Below are positions 52,251-61,238 of a stretch of DNA of 64,000 nt, in pieces. Where the stretch lies: the NCBI RefSeq assembly GCF_000444875.1, contig NC_021985.1:4980170-5044169 (forward strand). The letters run 5' to 3'. The position numbers were made by a program, and so were the translations under genes. Each line of letters begins with the position of its first letter. Position 1 is the stretch's first letter. This DNA comes from Streptomyces collinus Tu 365. Lineage in GTDB: Bacteria; Actinomycetota; Actinomycetes; Streptomycetales; Streptomycetaceae. The notes beneath the pieces were generated by a model, which made no database searches, was not told the origin of the DNA, and saw nothing but the letters and a program-made list of their open reading frames with translations.

Positions 52251-52808
52251 GGTTGTGCCCTTCAGCGCTGCGTTAGGGGGAAGTTGTCGGCTATGCCGGG
52301 GATTTTGGGAGACAGCGCGTTTAATAATCTAATCACACGTCAGAAGGTGCGTACAAGTCCTCACGGTCCGGGAGACGTTGCCGGTTCAGGAAGGCTCGGG
52401 GCCGGAGGTGGGAAGTGGTCACCGAGGGCGGGAGTGATTCATGTAGAGGTCGACAGGCATGGAGTTACCTGACTCAAGGCGCAGGCATCTGGTTGCAGTT
52501 CTGGTCTCGCTTCACCTGCACGTTCTGGGCGTCCACCAGTGACCGACTTCGAGAGTCTGTCTGACGAGGGGTTAGGCCGGCCTGGCGAGTCCTCGTCGGC
52601 ACGGACGACCGCGAGGAAGGCGTGGGCGAGGTGACCTAGCGTGACCAGAAGGTGAAGCGGCGGACCTGGCGCTCGTCCGGAAGATCCTCAGCGTCCGTTA
52701 CCGCGGATCGCTAACGGTCTTCCCCCGGAGCTTGGAGAATGTCACCCAACTCGAGCTCTACTTTTTGGATAGCCCTCCGGACCACCGGACGGGAACAGGG
52801 AGGGACAC
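52251..52808. other. Intergenic region, no gene recognised
   Basis: 558 bases with only short unconvincing frames. The part near 52310-52340 is AT-rich (TTTAATAATCTAATCAC), a likely promoter for the ParB-like gene. Confidence 0.45.
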
Positions 52809-53150
52809 GTGGATCGACACGAGAAGAGGCGGCTCCGCGACTCCATCGGCGAGCATCTGGACGTGTCCAGCACGCGCCTGACGGACGACGAGGCGACATT
52901 CCTGGGCAACTTCATCGACGCGTACGACAAGACCTACAGGGGGCACACGGAGACCCGCACCAGGAGTGGTGCCGGCTGGAGCTCCGACGGGAAATACACA
53001 TATCGCGAGACGTTCACCGACACCTTCACCGACGACGTCGGCATCCGCCAGGACTATGAGTACCAGGACGACGACGGGGAGAGGAGGACGTCCACGAACG
53101 TGATCACGGATGCCCGAGGGGTCCTGAACTGGTTTAGAGACCGTACCTAA
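52809..53150 (+). CDS. Small acidic hypothetical protein
   Basis: 113 residues, GTG 52809 with AGGGAGGGACAC upstream. It begins with helices (RHEKRRLRDSIGEHLDVSSTRLTDDEATFLGNFIDAYDK). The rest is rich in Thr, Asp and Tyr (TYRETFTDTFTDDVGIRQDYEYQDDDGERR), perhaps beta-sheet. It is not a recognised family. It lies between the ParB-like gene and the decayed att site, so it probably belongs to the old element. Confidence 0.6.
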   Translation: MDRHEKRRLRDSIGEHLDVSSTRLTDDEATFLGNFIDAYDKTYRGHTETRTRSGAGWSSDGKYTYRETFTDTFTDDVGIRQDYEYQDDDGERRTSTNVITDARGVLNWFRDRT

Positions 53151-53196
53151 GTGGTGGTGGGGCCATGTGGGGTTGGTGCCCCCAGAGTGGGAAAGG

Positions 53197-53243
53197 CCCA
53201 GCTCAAGCTGATTGCGTCGCGCAGACTGTAAACGGGACGGCTC
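53197..53243. repeat. Decayed att half-site
   Basis: GCCCAGCTCAAGCTGA near 53197 followed by GCAGACTGTAAA (53221-53232) and CGGCTC (53238-53243). These keep the order and spacing of the tRNA-Tyr core seen at 50807. 18 of 23 bases of the core start match. Confidence 0.5.
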
Positions 53244-53292
53244 CTAGTCGTTCCGTGGCCATCAGTGCGTAGGTCTACGCTGCGGTGCATGG

Positions 53293-54063
53293 ATGATCTC
53301 TTGGGGGGCTAGTGAGTGTGACCAAGCGTACGAGGACGCTTGTCACGCCTGGCGATCTTCACTGGCGACTCTGCTAGGGGATACCTCACTGCTGGCGCGA
53401 TGGCAGGAGCGCCGGTATCAGTTCGCTCACCGAGTCGGAGCCCTACTGACCGAGATGCACTGCGACAGCTCTGGTACTGCGGGCCCGGTGCTCTACGGAG
53501 TGTTTGCATCAGGTGCAGGGCTTTGCTACGTAGGGCAAACGCAGGAGGCCGAACGTCGCCTGCGCGACCTTCCAGTGGGCGAGAGCCATCACCTAGCCAA
53601 CACGGTGCCACCCGAAGTCTGGGAGAGGGTGGTGGTGATCCGCTGGCCGCTGCTGCTCTGCGAGGCGCCACGGTCCGAATAGTTGGAGGTTGAAGCCATG
53701 GGCTCCGCGGTCTGCGGACTTGCGCTGGAGCACGCCCTTCAACTGGCAACGGCCCCTCCCTTGAACAGCCGCCGGCGGCGCACTTCCGGTGATTGGCAGC
53801 CTCGCAACCTTTCGCGTAGCCGTTCCCGCGGTGCCCTCCATTCGCAGCGGATACCGGAACTCAGTCGACTGACCCTCGCCGCCTGGAACGCCCTGTCAGA
53901 GGCGGAGGTCCCGAGAGGGGCAGCGGTAGTTGCCACTGAGGTCGGCCGAGTGGTGTTCCCGTCGGCACTGTACGAACTGCCTGGCGGTAGGTCAGGACCG
54001 GGACGCGGCAGTCCTGACCGGGAGAAAGCGCAGGTGGAAAGGCCCCCCTCGCGCGGACTATAA
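53293..54063 (+). pseudogene. GIY-YIG-like protein split by in-frame TAG
   Basis: One reading frame covers the whole span, interrupted only by TAG at 53680-53682. The upstream half has GPVLYGVFASGAGLCYVGQTQEAERRLRDLPVGESHHL, a GIY-YIG-like motif, and VWERVVVIRWPLLLCEA. The downstream half continues with CGLALEHALQLATAPPLNSRRR, ending FPSALYELPGG. The two halves read as one Streptomyces family protein. It is either a recent nonsense mutation or the halves are made separately from TTG 53683/ATG 53698. The start of the gene is uncertain. Confidence 0.65.
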
Positions 54064-54152
54064 AGCTGCCTCCTAGCTGCAAGAGTCGCAGACGCCAGTT
54101 GCCGGGAGTTGGACGAAGCAGCCCCGGCATATCGCTTCACCGCCGCTCAGTC

Positions 54153-54920
54153 CTACTTCAGTGCGACCCCGTCGCCCGCCGCAGTCGCCGAGCCGGTCGT
54201 TCCCGTTCCCGCGAAGTGCCAGCGCCAGGTGCCGGAGGCGTTCGCCGTGGTCGTCGTCCTCAGCTTGCCGGCGCTGTCGGTGGTCACCGTCTTGACGGTG
54301 GTGTAGGTCGAGGAACCGGACTTCCTGAACTGGAGGGCGACCTTCTGGGCGGCGAAGCCGGTGTAGGCGTTCGTGTTCCAGTCGGCCCGGGTCAGGGCGC
54401 CGGTCACCGTCAGGGTCCTGCCCTTGACGACCGGTTCGGGCGTCGCCTGGGTCGTCGCCAGCCTGGCGTGGCGCTTGACCTTCACCTTGGCGCTGCTGTC
54501 GAGGGTGTAGAAGTCGCCGTCGTAGGCGGCGGCTTCCACGTCGAGGTGCCAGGTGCCGGCCGAACTGTTGCGCAGGTCGGCGTAGTCGGTGCGGTCGGCC
54601 TCCAGGCTGTACGACCAGGAGCACTTCATGGTCTTCGACGTGGGACGCGTGCACGTCGGTGACTTCGCGTACTGGATGCGGTCGTCGGAGCTCACCAGCT
54701 TGAGGCCGACCATGCTCCTGATGCCCGAGTCGTCCTTGGCGGTGGCCGTCACGGCCAGCTTCTGCGGCGCGCTGACGCCCACGTCGACCGTGGACTTGCT
54801 GAAGGTCACCGAGGTGAAGACGATGTCGCCCTTGTGTTCGTCCGCCTGTGCGAGGGGCGCGACGAGGGTGAGCAGCATGAGGCTGCCGACGGTGGCGGCC
54901 GCGGCCGTACGGATGTGCAT
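54153..54920 (-). CDS. Secreted protein, C-terminal domain shared with divergent neighbour
   Basis: 255 residues with Sec signal peptide MHIRTAAAATVGSLMLLTLVAPLAQA. The N-terminal beta domain (about 30-145) resembles an immunoglobulin-type fold; Cys pair in SPTCTRPTSKTMKCSW. The C-terminal domain has PEPVVKGRTLTVTGALTRADWNT, VALQFRKSGSSTYTTVK and SGTWRWHFAGTGTTGSAT, nearly the same pattern as the product of the divergent gene. It is probably a cell-surface or matrix protein of unknown role. Confidence 0.75.
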   Translation of the reverse strand: MHIRTAAAATVGSLMLLTLVAPLAQADEHKGDIVFTSVTFSKSTVDVGVSAPQKLAVTATAKDDSGIRSMVGLKLVSSDDRIQYAKSPTCTRPTSKTMKCSWSYSLEADRTDYADLRNSSAGTWHLDVEAAAYDGDFYTLDSSAKVKVKRHARLATTQATPEPVVKGRTLTVTGALTRADWNTNAYTGFAAQKVALQFRKSGSSTYTTVKTVTTDSAGKLRTTTTANASGTWRWHFAGTGTTGSATAAGDGVALK

Positions 54921-55092
54921 GGCTCTCCTGGAACGGGGGACCGGATTTCCGCTCGTGGAGTCCGGGTGTGCAGGAGACCGTCCACCTGGGGCATTGGTTG
55001 TACGTCCACCTGGAGTTTCCGCGGTGCAGGCGTCATGGCCGTGCCAAGTAGGCTGCCGCTTCCTGTGACAACGGCTCTCTGACGAGGTGTGA

Positions 55093-55920
55093 ATGAAGAC
55101 AGGCAGACGAACCGCGGCGGCGGCCGCGTTCGTGGGGGCACTGGGGCTCTCGGCGCTGAACGCGCCGACGGCTCAGGCGGCGGACACCGGTATCACCGTG
55201 TCGGACATCGTCATCAACGACGGCAAGCCGGTCGTCGTCGGTACGACGAAGGAGGTGAAGCCGCCCATCAGTTTCGACATCGCGCTGCCTGCCGGGTACA
55301 GCACCGATGACCCTTCCCGCTACGACGCCTTCCCCTTCCTGTACCGCGGCAGCATGGAGACGGCGGCCGACACGGGGGAGAACTTCATCGGGCCCGGTGG
55401 CTACACCTGCTTCGAGAGGGACACCAAGCACGCCCACTGCGAGGGCGAACTCCACATCGACCCCGACCCGAGCCGCGACGAGGTCGACTCCAACAGTGAC
55501 GCCACGACCTGGAAGGTCGGTGTCTCCTTGCGGCTGTTCAAGGCCGACGGCGGCCTCAAGGCGGCCGAACGGGAGCCGCGCTCCCTGACCGTTCGGCTCA
55601 AGCGGGCTGCCAGGGCGACCACCGACGCCTCGCCGGAGCCGGTCACCAAGGGCAGGCCGATCACCGTGACGGGCAAGGTGACCCGGGCGAACTGGGGCAC
55701 GAAGAAGTACGACGCCTACGGCGGCCGTACGGTCAGCCTCCAGTTCCGCGCCAAGGGCGCCGCCGCCTTCAAGACGGTCAAGAAGGCCACCACCGGCAGC
55801 GCCGGGACGCTGAAGGCGACGGTCACCGCCTCGCTCGACGGCTCCTACCGCTGGGTGTACTTCGGCAACTCGACCACCGGCGTCGCCACCAGCGCGGCCG
55901 ACTACGTCGACGTGCGCTGA
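55093..55920 (+). CDS. Secreted protein, paralogue of divergent neighbour
   Basis: 275 residues, ATG 55093. Signal peptide MKTGRRTAAAAAFVGALGLSALNAPTAQA. A longer and different N-terminal domain carries a Cys pair in GGYTCFERDTKHAHCEGEL. The C-terminal domain PEPVTKGRPITVTGKVTRANWGT...VSLQFRAKGAAAFKTVK...GSYRWVYFGNSTTGVAT is homologous to that of the minus-strand neighbour. The genes are head to head with 172 bases between starts, so they likely share regulation. Function unknown. Confidence 0.75.
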   Translation: MKTGRRTAAAAAFVGALGLSALNAPTAQAADTGITVSDIVINDGKPVVVGTTKEVKPPISFDIALPAGYSTDDPSRYDAFPFLYRGSMETAADTGENFIGPGGYTCFERDTKHAHCEGELHIDPDPSRDEVDSNSDATTWKVGVSLRLFKADGGLKAAEREPRSLTVRLKRAARATTDASPEPVTKGRPITVTGKVTRANWGTKKYDAYGGRTVSLQFRAKGAAAFKTVKKATTGSAGTLKATVTASLDGSYRWVYFGNSTTGVATSAADYVDVR

Positions 55921-55977
55921 CGCCCTGCGGCGGCCGGAGTCCGGACGGCCCCGGCCCCGTCGGGTGCTGTGCCGCGC

Positions 55978-56730
55978 TCAGTCGTCCGCCGCAGGCCCCG
56001 CCGGGGCGTCCGGAGTGGACTCGGGCTTGGTGTGGAGGATCTCGCGGGCCTGGTCCGCGGCGCGGGCGAGGCTCTCGGAGACGAAGTCGAGGAAGCGGGC
56101 GGTGTTCTCCAGGCGGGTGGCGGCCGGGGTGCCCGCGCCGAGGACGCCCACGCCCTGCCGTGCGGTCTCGGCGACCTGGGCGGTGGACCGGGCGCTCGCC
56201 ATCATCGCCTGGTACATGACCTCGTCGTCGACGACGTAGCGGTCGCGGCGGCGCTCGTCGCGCTCCCGGCGGACGAGGTCCTGGCTCTCGAGGAACGCGA
56301 CGGCCTTGGAGACGGACGCCGGACTGACCTGGAGGCGCTGGACGAGTTCGGACGCGGTGAGGCTGCCGGTGTCGCTGATGGTCAGGCACGCCATCACCCG
56401 CGCCATCATCTGCGGCGTGCCCGACTGCATGAAGACGGTGGTGAGCGTCTCCTCGTACGCGCGCACGGCCTCGGGATCGCGCCCGTGGGCCTGCGCAGGA
56501 GCCGCCGGCCCGCGGGACGCGGCCTGCTTGCGGCGGTGGGCGCGGTGTTCGGTGGCGCGGTGGGCGACTTCGGCGCGGTAGGCGGTCGGGCCGCCGTTGC
56601 GCATGACCTCGCGGGTGACGGTCGAGGTCGGGCGTTCCAGGCGCCTGGCGATCTCCGCGTAGGCGAGGCCCTCGGCCAGCCCCAGCGCGATCCGCTGACG
56701 TTCCTGCTGGGTGAGCCTGCCTCCCGGCAT
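55978..56730 (-). CDS. MarR/GbsR-type regulator with IS30-like HTH
   Basis: 250 residues, ATG 56730. N-terminal LTQQERQRIALGLAEGLAYAEIARRLERPTSTVTREVMRNGG is an IS30-type helix-turn-helix. The middle SLTASELVQRLQVSPASVSKAVAFLESQDLVRRERDERRRDRYVVDDEVM is a MarR/GbsR winged helix. The C-terminus is a helical dimer domain. Two DNA-binding modules in one chain is unusual but known in Streptomyces. It is divergent from the DUF4097-DrrAB operon, with several GTTGCAACG-like boxes between, so it probably represses that exporter. Confidence 0.85.
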   Translation of the reverse strand: MPGGRLTQQERQRIALGLAEGLAYAEIARRLERPTSTVTREVMRNGGPTAYRAEVAHRATEHRAHRRKQAASRGPAAPAQAHGRDPEAVRAYEETLTTVFMQSGTPQMMARVMACLTISDTGSLTASELVQRLQVSPASVSKAVAFLESQDLVRRERDERRRDRYVVDDEVMYQAMMASARSTAQVAETARQGVGVLGAGTPAATRLENTARFLDFVSESLARAADQAREILHTKPESTPDAPAGPAADD

Positions 56731-56831
56731 CGCGGCCTCCTCCGTGTTTCTGCGTGTTTCTGCGTGCTGCTCCGTGTTGCTTGCGTCGTGCCGCTGCGCG
56801 GCGGTGCCAGCATAGCGTTCACCTTCTGCTC

Positions 56832-56957
56832 ATTGCAACGATCGCACTCAGGTGGCGTTGCGTTAGATCCCATGCCGTTGCAACGATTTCCCTGCACTGG
56901 CCTGCAGTTGAGCCACTCAAGCGCCGCAAGTGCGTTGCCAGTACTGTGAATGCAACG
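56832..56957. promoter_or_regulatory. GTTGCAACG box cluster
   Basis: ATTGCAACGAT at 56832, CGTTGCGTTAG at 56856, the perfect palindrome CGTTGCAACG at 56876-56885, CGTTGCCAG at 56933 and AATGCAACG at 56949. They are spaced about 20-24 bases in the first three. They lie between the MarR-type regulator and its divergent operon. Confidence 0.6.
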
Positions 56958-57022
56958 TAGCGTTTCTCATATCGGAAACAGCGGGCCGCATCGGCTCGCA
57001 CCGCATACCAAGGAGAAACACC

Positions 57023-57694
57023 ATGCAGAGGTTCGCCACCACCGCCCCCGTCGTCGCGGTCCTGGACATCCCCGCCGGCCGCGTCCAGCTCATCGCCGCC
57101 GACCGCGACGACACCACCGTCGAGGTCCGCCCCGCCGACGCCACCAGGAACCGCGACCTGAAGGCCGCCAAGGAGGTCGAGGTCAGCTACCACGACGGCG
57201 TCCTGCGCATCGGCACCCCGGAGGCGAAGCACCGCCTCCTCGGCCACTCCGGCTCCGTCGAGATCACCGTCCAGCTCCCCGCCGGCTCCCGCGTCCAGGC
57301 CAAGGCCGCCGACACCGACCTGCGCGGCGTCGGACGCCTCGGCGAAGTCACCCTCGAAGCCGCCCAGGCCACCGTGAAGCTCGACGAGGCCGACAGCGCC
57401 GACCTCACCCTCCAGGCCGGACCCGTCACCATCGGCCGCCTCACCGGCTCCGCCGAGATCAGCACCCTCAAGGGCGACCTGCACATCACCGAAGCCGTCC
57501 GCGGCACCCTCACCCTGCGCACCGAGTACGGACAGATCACCGTCGGCGCCGCCCGCGGCACCTCCGCCACCCTCGACGCCGGCACCACCTACGGCCGCAT
57601 CGACAACACCCTGCGGAACACCGAGGGCGCCACCGCCGCGCTCACCGTCCACGCCACCACCGCCTACGGCGACATCACCGCCCGCAGCCTGTGA
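57023..57694 (+). CDS. DUF4097 beta-repeat protein
   Basis: 223 residues, ATG 57023 with AAGGAG upstream. It consists of repeated beta strands (PAGRVQLIAADRDDTTVEV; VEITVQLPAGSRVQAKAADTDLRGVGRLGEVTLEAAQATVKL; EISTLKGDLHITEAVRGTLTLRTEYGQITVG), a beta-helix of the DUF4097 family. There is no signal peptide. In Streptomyces these often precede DrrA-type ABC genes, as here. Role unknown, perhaps sensing or regulating the exporter. Confidence 0.85.
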   Translation: MQRFATTAPVVAVLDIPAGRVQLIAADRDDTTVEVRPADATRNRDLKAAKEVEVSYHDGVLRIGTPEAKHRLLGHSGSVEITVQLPAGSRVQAKAADTDLRGVGRLGEVTLEAAQATVKLDEADSADLTLQAGPVTIGRLTGSAEISTLKGDLHITEAVRGTLTLRTEYGQITVGAARGTSATLDAGTTYGRIDNTLRNTEGATAALTVHATTAYGDITARSL

Positions 57695-57724
57695 CCGCAG
57701 CCGTTCCAAGAGGGGGCACTTCAC

Positions 57725-58714
57725 ATGACCGACCTGGCCATCGCGGCGTACGGGCTGCGCAAGTCCTACGGCGACAAGACCGTCCTCGACGGCGTCGACC
57801 TGGCCGTACCGCAGGGAACGGTCTTCTCCCTGCTGGGCCCGAACGGCGCCGGCAAGACGACCGTCGTCAAGATCCTCTCCACGCTCGTCGCGCCGGACCC
57901 CGGCACCGGCCCGATCCACATCGGCGGCCACGACCTCGCCGCCGATCCGCGGTCCGTGCGGGCCGCGATCGGTGTCACCGGGCAGTTCTCCGCCGTCGAC
58001 GGCCTGATCACCGGGGAGGAGAACATGCTCCTCATGGCGGACCTGCACCACCTCGGCAAGCGCGAGCGGCGCCGGGTCAGCACCGAACTGCTGGAGCGGT
58101 TCGACCTCACCGAGGCCGCGAAGAAGCCCGCCTCCACCTACTCCGGCGGCATGAAGCGCCGCCTCGACATCGCCATGACGCTGGTCGGCAACCCGCGGAT
58201 CATCTTCCTCGACGAGCCGACCACCGGCCTCGACCCGCGCTCCCGGCACACCATGTGGCGGATCATCCGCGAGCTGGTCGCGGAGGGCGCCACCGTCTTC
58301 CTCACCACCCAGTACCTGGAGGAGGCCGACGAACTCGCCGACCGTATCGCCGTGCTCCACGACGGCCGGATCGCCGCCCAGGGCACCGCCGAGGAGCTGA
58401 AGCGGATCGTCCCGGGCGGGCACGTCCGGCTCCGCTTCACCGACCCGGCCGCCTACCGGAGCGCCCTGGCCGCCCTGCGCGACGCCGCCCGGGACGACGA
58501 GGCCCTCGCGCTCCAGCTCCCGAGCGACGGCAGCCAGCGCGAACTGCGCGCCGTGCTCGACCGGTTGGACTCGGCGGGCATCGAGGCCGACGAGCTGACC
58601 GTGCACACCCCCGACCTCGACGACGTCTTCTTCGCCCTGACCGACGCCACGACCGCCACGAGCGCCACCACCGCCACCACCGCCACCCACCAGACCGAGG
58701 AGACCGCCCGATGA
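57725..58714 (+). CDS. Daunorubicin-resistance type ABC ATPase (DrrA-like)
   Basis: 329 residues. Walker A LLGPNGAGKTT, signature TYSGGMKRRLDIAMTL, Walker B RIIFLDEPTTGLDPRSRHTMW, and the DrrA-specific C-terminal domain. The C-terminus ends in a Thr/Ala tract (TATSATTATTAT) written by a GCCACC repeat. It powers the permease encoded next, with which it overlaps by 4 bases. It probably exports a hydrophobic drug or lipid. Confidence 0.92.
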   Translation: MTDLAIAAYGLRKSYGDKTVLDGVDLAVPQGTVFSLLGPNGAGKTTVVKILSTLVAPDPGTGPIHIGGHDLAADPRSVRAAIGVTGQFSAVDGLITGEENMLLMADLHHLGKRERRRVSTELLERFDLTEAAKKPASTYSGGMKRRLDIAMTLVGNPRIIFLDEPTTGLDPRSRHTMWRIIRELVAEGATVFLTTQYLEEADELADRIAVLHDGRIAAQGTAEELKRIVPGGHVRLRFTDPAAYRSALAALRDAARDDEALALQLPSDGSQRELRAVLDRLDSAGIEADELTVHTPDLDDVFFALTDATTATSATTATTATHQTEETAR

Positions 58715-59529
58715 GCACACCCCCGGCTCCCGCCCGCGCGACCCGGTTCCCGCTCGCCGTGCGCGACTGCTCCACGATGCTGCGCCGCAACCTCCTGCAC
58801 GCCCGGCGCTACCCGTCCCTCACCCTGAACCTGCTGCTCACGCCGATCATGCTGTTGCTGCTCTTCGTCTACATCTTCGGCGACACCATGAGCGCGGGCA
58901 TCGGCGGCGGCGGTCCCGACAGATCCGCGTACATCGCCTACGTCGTACCGGGCCTGCTGCTGATGACCATCGGCAGCACCGTGGTCGGCACCGCGGTCTC
59001 GGTGTCCAACGACATGACGGAGGGCATCATCGCCCGCTTCCGGACGATGGCGATCCACCGCGGCTCCGTGATCGTCGGGCACGTCGTCGGCAGCGTGCTC
59101 CAGTCCGTCGTCAGCGTGATCCTCGTCGGTGCCGTCGCCGTGGCCATCGGCTTCCGTTCCGCCGACGCCACCGTGCTGGAGTGGCTCGCGGCCTTCGGTC
59201 TGCTGGTGCTCTTCGCCACGGCGCTCACCTGGATCGCGGTCGGCATGGGTCTGGTCAGCCCGAACGCCGAGGCCGCCGGCAACAACGCGATGCCCCTGAT
59301 CCTGCTGCCGCTGCTGTCCAGCACCTTCGTCCCCCTCGACGCGATGCCGGGCTGGTTCCGGCCGGTCGCCGAGTACCAGCCGTTCACGCCCGCCATCGAG
59401 ACCCTGCGGGGCCTGCTGCTCGGCACCCCGATCGGCCACAACGGATGGCTGGCCGTCGCCTGGTGCGTGGGTCTCGCGGTGCTCGGCTACTTCTGGTCGG
59501 CCGCCAAGTTCGACCGCGCCGCGGAGTAG
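58711..59529 (+). CDS. ABC-2 permease (DrrB-like)
   Basis: 272 residues with six helices: LNLLLTPIMLLLLFVYIFGDTM, AYVVPGLLLMTIGSTVVGTAVSVSNDM, VVGSVLQSVVSVILVGAVAVAIGF, LLVLFATALTWIAVGMGLV, NNAMPLILLPLLSSTFVPLDAMPGW, WLAVAWCVGLAVLGYFW. EGIIARFRTMAIHRGSVIVG is the DrrB coupling region. ATGA overlap with the ATPase. Confidence 0.9.
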   Translation: MSTPPAPARATRFPLAVRDCSTMLRRNLLHARRYPSLTLNLLLTPIMLLLLFVYIFGDTMSAGIGGGGPDRSAYIAYVVPGLLLMTIGSTVVGTAVSVSNDMTEGIIARFRTMAIHRGSVIVGHVVGSVLQSVVSVILVGAVAVAIGFRSADATVLEWLAAFGLLVLFATALTWIAVGMGLVSPNAEAAGNNAMPLILLPLLSSTFVPLDAMPGWFRPVAEYQPFTPAIETLRGLLLGTPIGHNGWLAVAWCVGLAVLGYFWSAAKFDRAAE

Positions 59530-59578
59530 CCGCGACCACCGAGCGGGCCTCGGCCCGCGCCTCGCCCCACGGCCCGCG

Positions 59579-59648
59579 CGCCTCGCCTCCCGTCCTCTGC
59601 CTCCGCCCACCGCCCGCGCCTCGCCTCCCGTCCTCTGCCTCCGCCCAC
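59579..59648. repeat. Tandem repeat, 38-base period
   Basis: CGCCTCGCCTCCCGTCCTCT plus the next 12 bases occurs twice identically, 59579-59610 and 59617-59648. A partial third copy lies upstream near 59559. It lies in the 227-base gap between converging genes; no coding. Confidence 0.65.
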
Positions 59649-59756
59649 GACCCACGACTCGTCCCGCCCGGGGGCGGCGTGCACCGGCGATCCGCCGGAG
59701 CGCGCCGCCCCCTTCGGCGTACGCGGACAGCAGGCGCAGGGCAGGGGACGGCGACC

Positions 59757-61238
59757 TCAGCCGTGGCGGGCGGGCAGGTAGGCGGTCAGGCCGGTGCCCG
59801 GCAGCCGGTGGGGGGTCCAGGTGCGGGCGTAGTGGGGCGGTCCCGAGCGGGTCCGGGCGAGGGCGGCGCTGGGCTCACGGGCGGCGCGGCGCAGCAGGGC
59901 GGGCACGCTGGTGTCGCGGTTGTTGCCGCTGACGTTGGCCGAGGCGCAGCCGGTGTAGTACCCGATGGGCGGGGCGTGTTCGCCGCTGACCAGGCAGGGC
60001 GCGGCGAGGCCGAGGCGGTGCAGGTCGTTCGCGGCGGTGCGGTACTGGCCGGCGGTGGCGCGGGCGTCGGCCACGTTCCGGCCGAGGACCACGGCCTGTG
60101 TGCCGAGGTGCAGGACCAGCGCTACGACCGCCAGCGCGACGGCCACGGCCCGCTGCCGGGGCCGGCCGACCGCCCGTACGCCGTCCGCGGCCAGTGTGGC
60201 GAGCGGTACGGCGAGCAGGGCGTAGGCGGGGAGCAGGAAGCGCGGGGCGGAGTAGTCGATGAGCAGGAGGTACGGGACGCTCAGCGCGGCGGCGCAGGCC
60301 ACGGGCAGCACGGTGACCGCGACGCGCCGGGTGCGCCAGGCCACGGCACAGGCGGCGAGGGCGAGGACGGGCAACGCGGGCCACCACAGGGCGAGTCCGG
60401 GGTGGTCGAGTCGCGCGTGGCAGGGCCGGCAGAGCAGGGGACCGTCGACGCTGCGCCAGGCCAGGCCGGCCGCCCAGTGCAGGCCCATGCCGCCCTCGGT
60501 GGCGCTGGAGACGTGCAGCCGGGCGCCGACGCCGCCCCAGCGGACGTACGCCTCCGCGATCCACTCGGCGCTGCCCGCGACGAGTCCGGCCACCACGCCG
60601 AGCGCCGGCGCGAGGCGCCGCCGGGCCGGGACGAGCGCGCAGGCGGCCAGCAGGGGCAGCGCCAGCCAGACGCCGTCGGAGAAGCGGAACGACGTGGCGG
60701 TGGCGACCATGACGCCCAGACCGAGCAGGGGCACCCGCCGCCGTTCCCGGAGCCGTACGGCGCGCAGGAACCAGCCGGCCGCCGCCACCGAGGACAGGGC
60801 CACCCACAGGTTGGGCATGGCCTGCGGGCCGTACAGCAGGGTGGTCCACAGGCCGGCGAACAGCAGGGAGGCCAGGGCGGTGCGCCGGGTTCCGAGCAGC
60901 GGCCGCCAGACGCGGTAGGCCGCGTACAGGGCCCCGGCGGACAGCAGGGCCAGGACGACCCGCAGCACGGTGGTGGAGCCGGTGGCCGCGAGGACGGGGG
61001 CGGCCAGGAAGCTGATGCCGCGTGAGCGCGGGGCGCTGAACCAGGCGGCCGGGCGGTGCGGGTCGACCTGGGAGACGTACACCGTCTCGTCCCAGCCCAG
61101 CCCCAGGTGCGGGACGACGAGGGCGAGTTGGGCCACCGCGTAGGCGACGGCCACCAGCGCCGCCCACGGGACGGCGCGGGCCGGCCGGTACCGGGTGGCG
61201 AGGCGCGGCACGCCGTCCAGGCCCGTGGCGGTGGTCAT
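59757..61238 (-). CDS. GT-C/GT39-like membrane glycosyltransferase
   Basis: 493 residues with about eleven hydrophobic helices. The first extracytoplasmic loop has LGLGWDETVYVSQVDPHRP, with the DE pair typical of the catalytic acid site in ArnT/PMT-type enzymes, then RSRGISFLAAPVL. The C-terminal soluble tail has PCLVSGEHAPPIGYYTGC. It would transfer a sugar from a polyprenyl phosphate donor outside the membrane. It follows and overlaps uppP by 4 bases, consistent with shared polyprenyl carrier use. The acceptor is unknown. Confidence 0.72.
   Translation of the reverse strand: MTTATGLDGVPRLATRYRPARAVPWAALVAVAYAVAQLALVVPHLGLGWDETVYVSQVDPHRPAAWFSAPRSRGISFLAAPVLAATGSTTVLRVVLALLSAGALYAAYRVWRPLLGTRRTALASLLFAGLWTTLLYGPQAMPNLWVALSSVAAAGWFLRAVRLRERRRVPLLGLGVMVATATSFRFSDGVWLALPLLAACALVPARRRLAPALGVVAGLVAGSAEWIAEAYVRWGGVGARLHVSSATEGGMGLHWAAGLAWRSVDGPLLCRPCHARLDHPGLALWWPALPVLALAACAVAWRTRRVAVTVLPVACAAALSVPYLLLIDYSAPRFLLPAYALLAVPLATLAADGVRAVGRPRQRAVAVALAVVALVLHLGTQAVVLGRNVADARATAGQYRTAANDLHRLGLAAPCLVSGEHAPPIGYYTGCASANVSGNNRDTSVPALLRRAAREPSAALARTRSGPPHYARTWTPHRLPGTGLTAYLPARHG

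Larger units (their letters stand above)
50807..53243. mobile_element. Remnant of a second tRNA-Tyr integrative element
   Basis: Right of attR the order repeats that of the intact element's left end: core, hairpin, arm-type 11-bp repeats, 3' end of an integrase. A ParB-like gene and a small gene follow. At 53221-53243 GCAGACTGTAAA, five changed bases, then CGGCTC align with the tRNA anticodon region, preceded by CCCAGCTCAAGCTGA, much as CCCCAGCTCAACTGA precedes the intact attR. This looks like a decayed right end. Confidence 0.65.
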
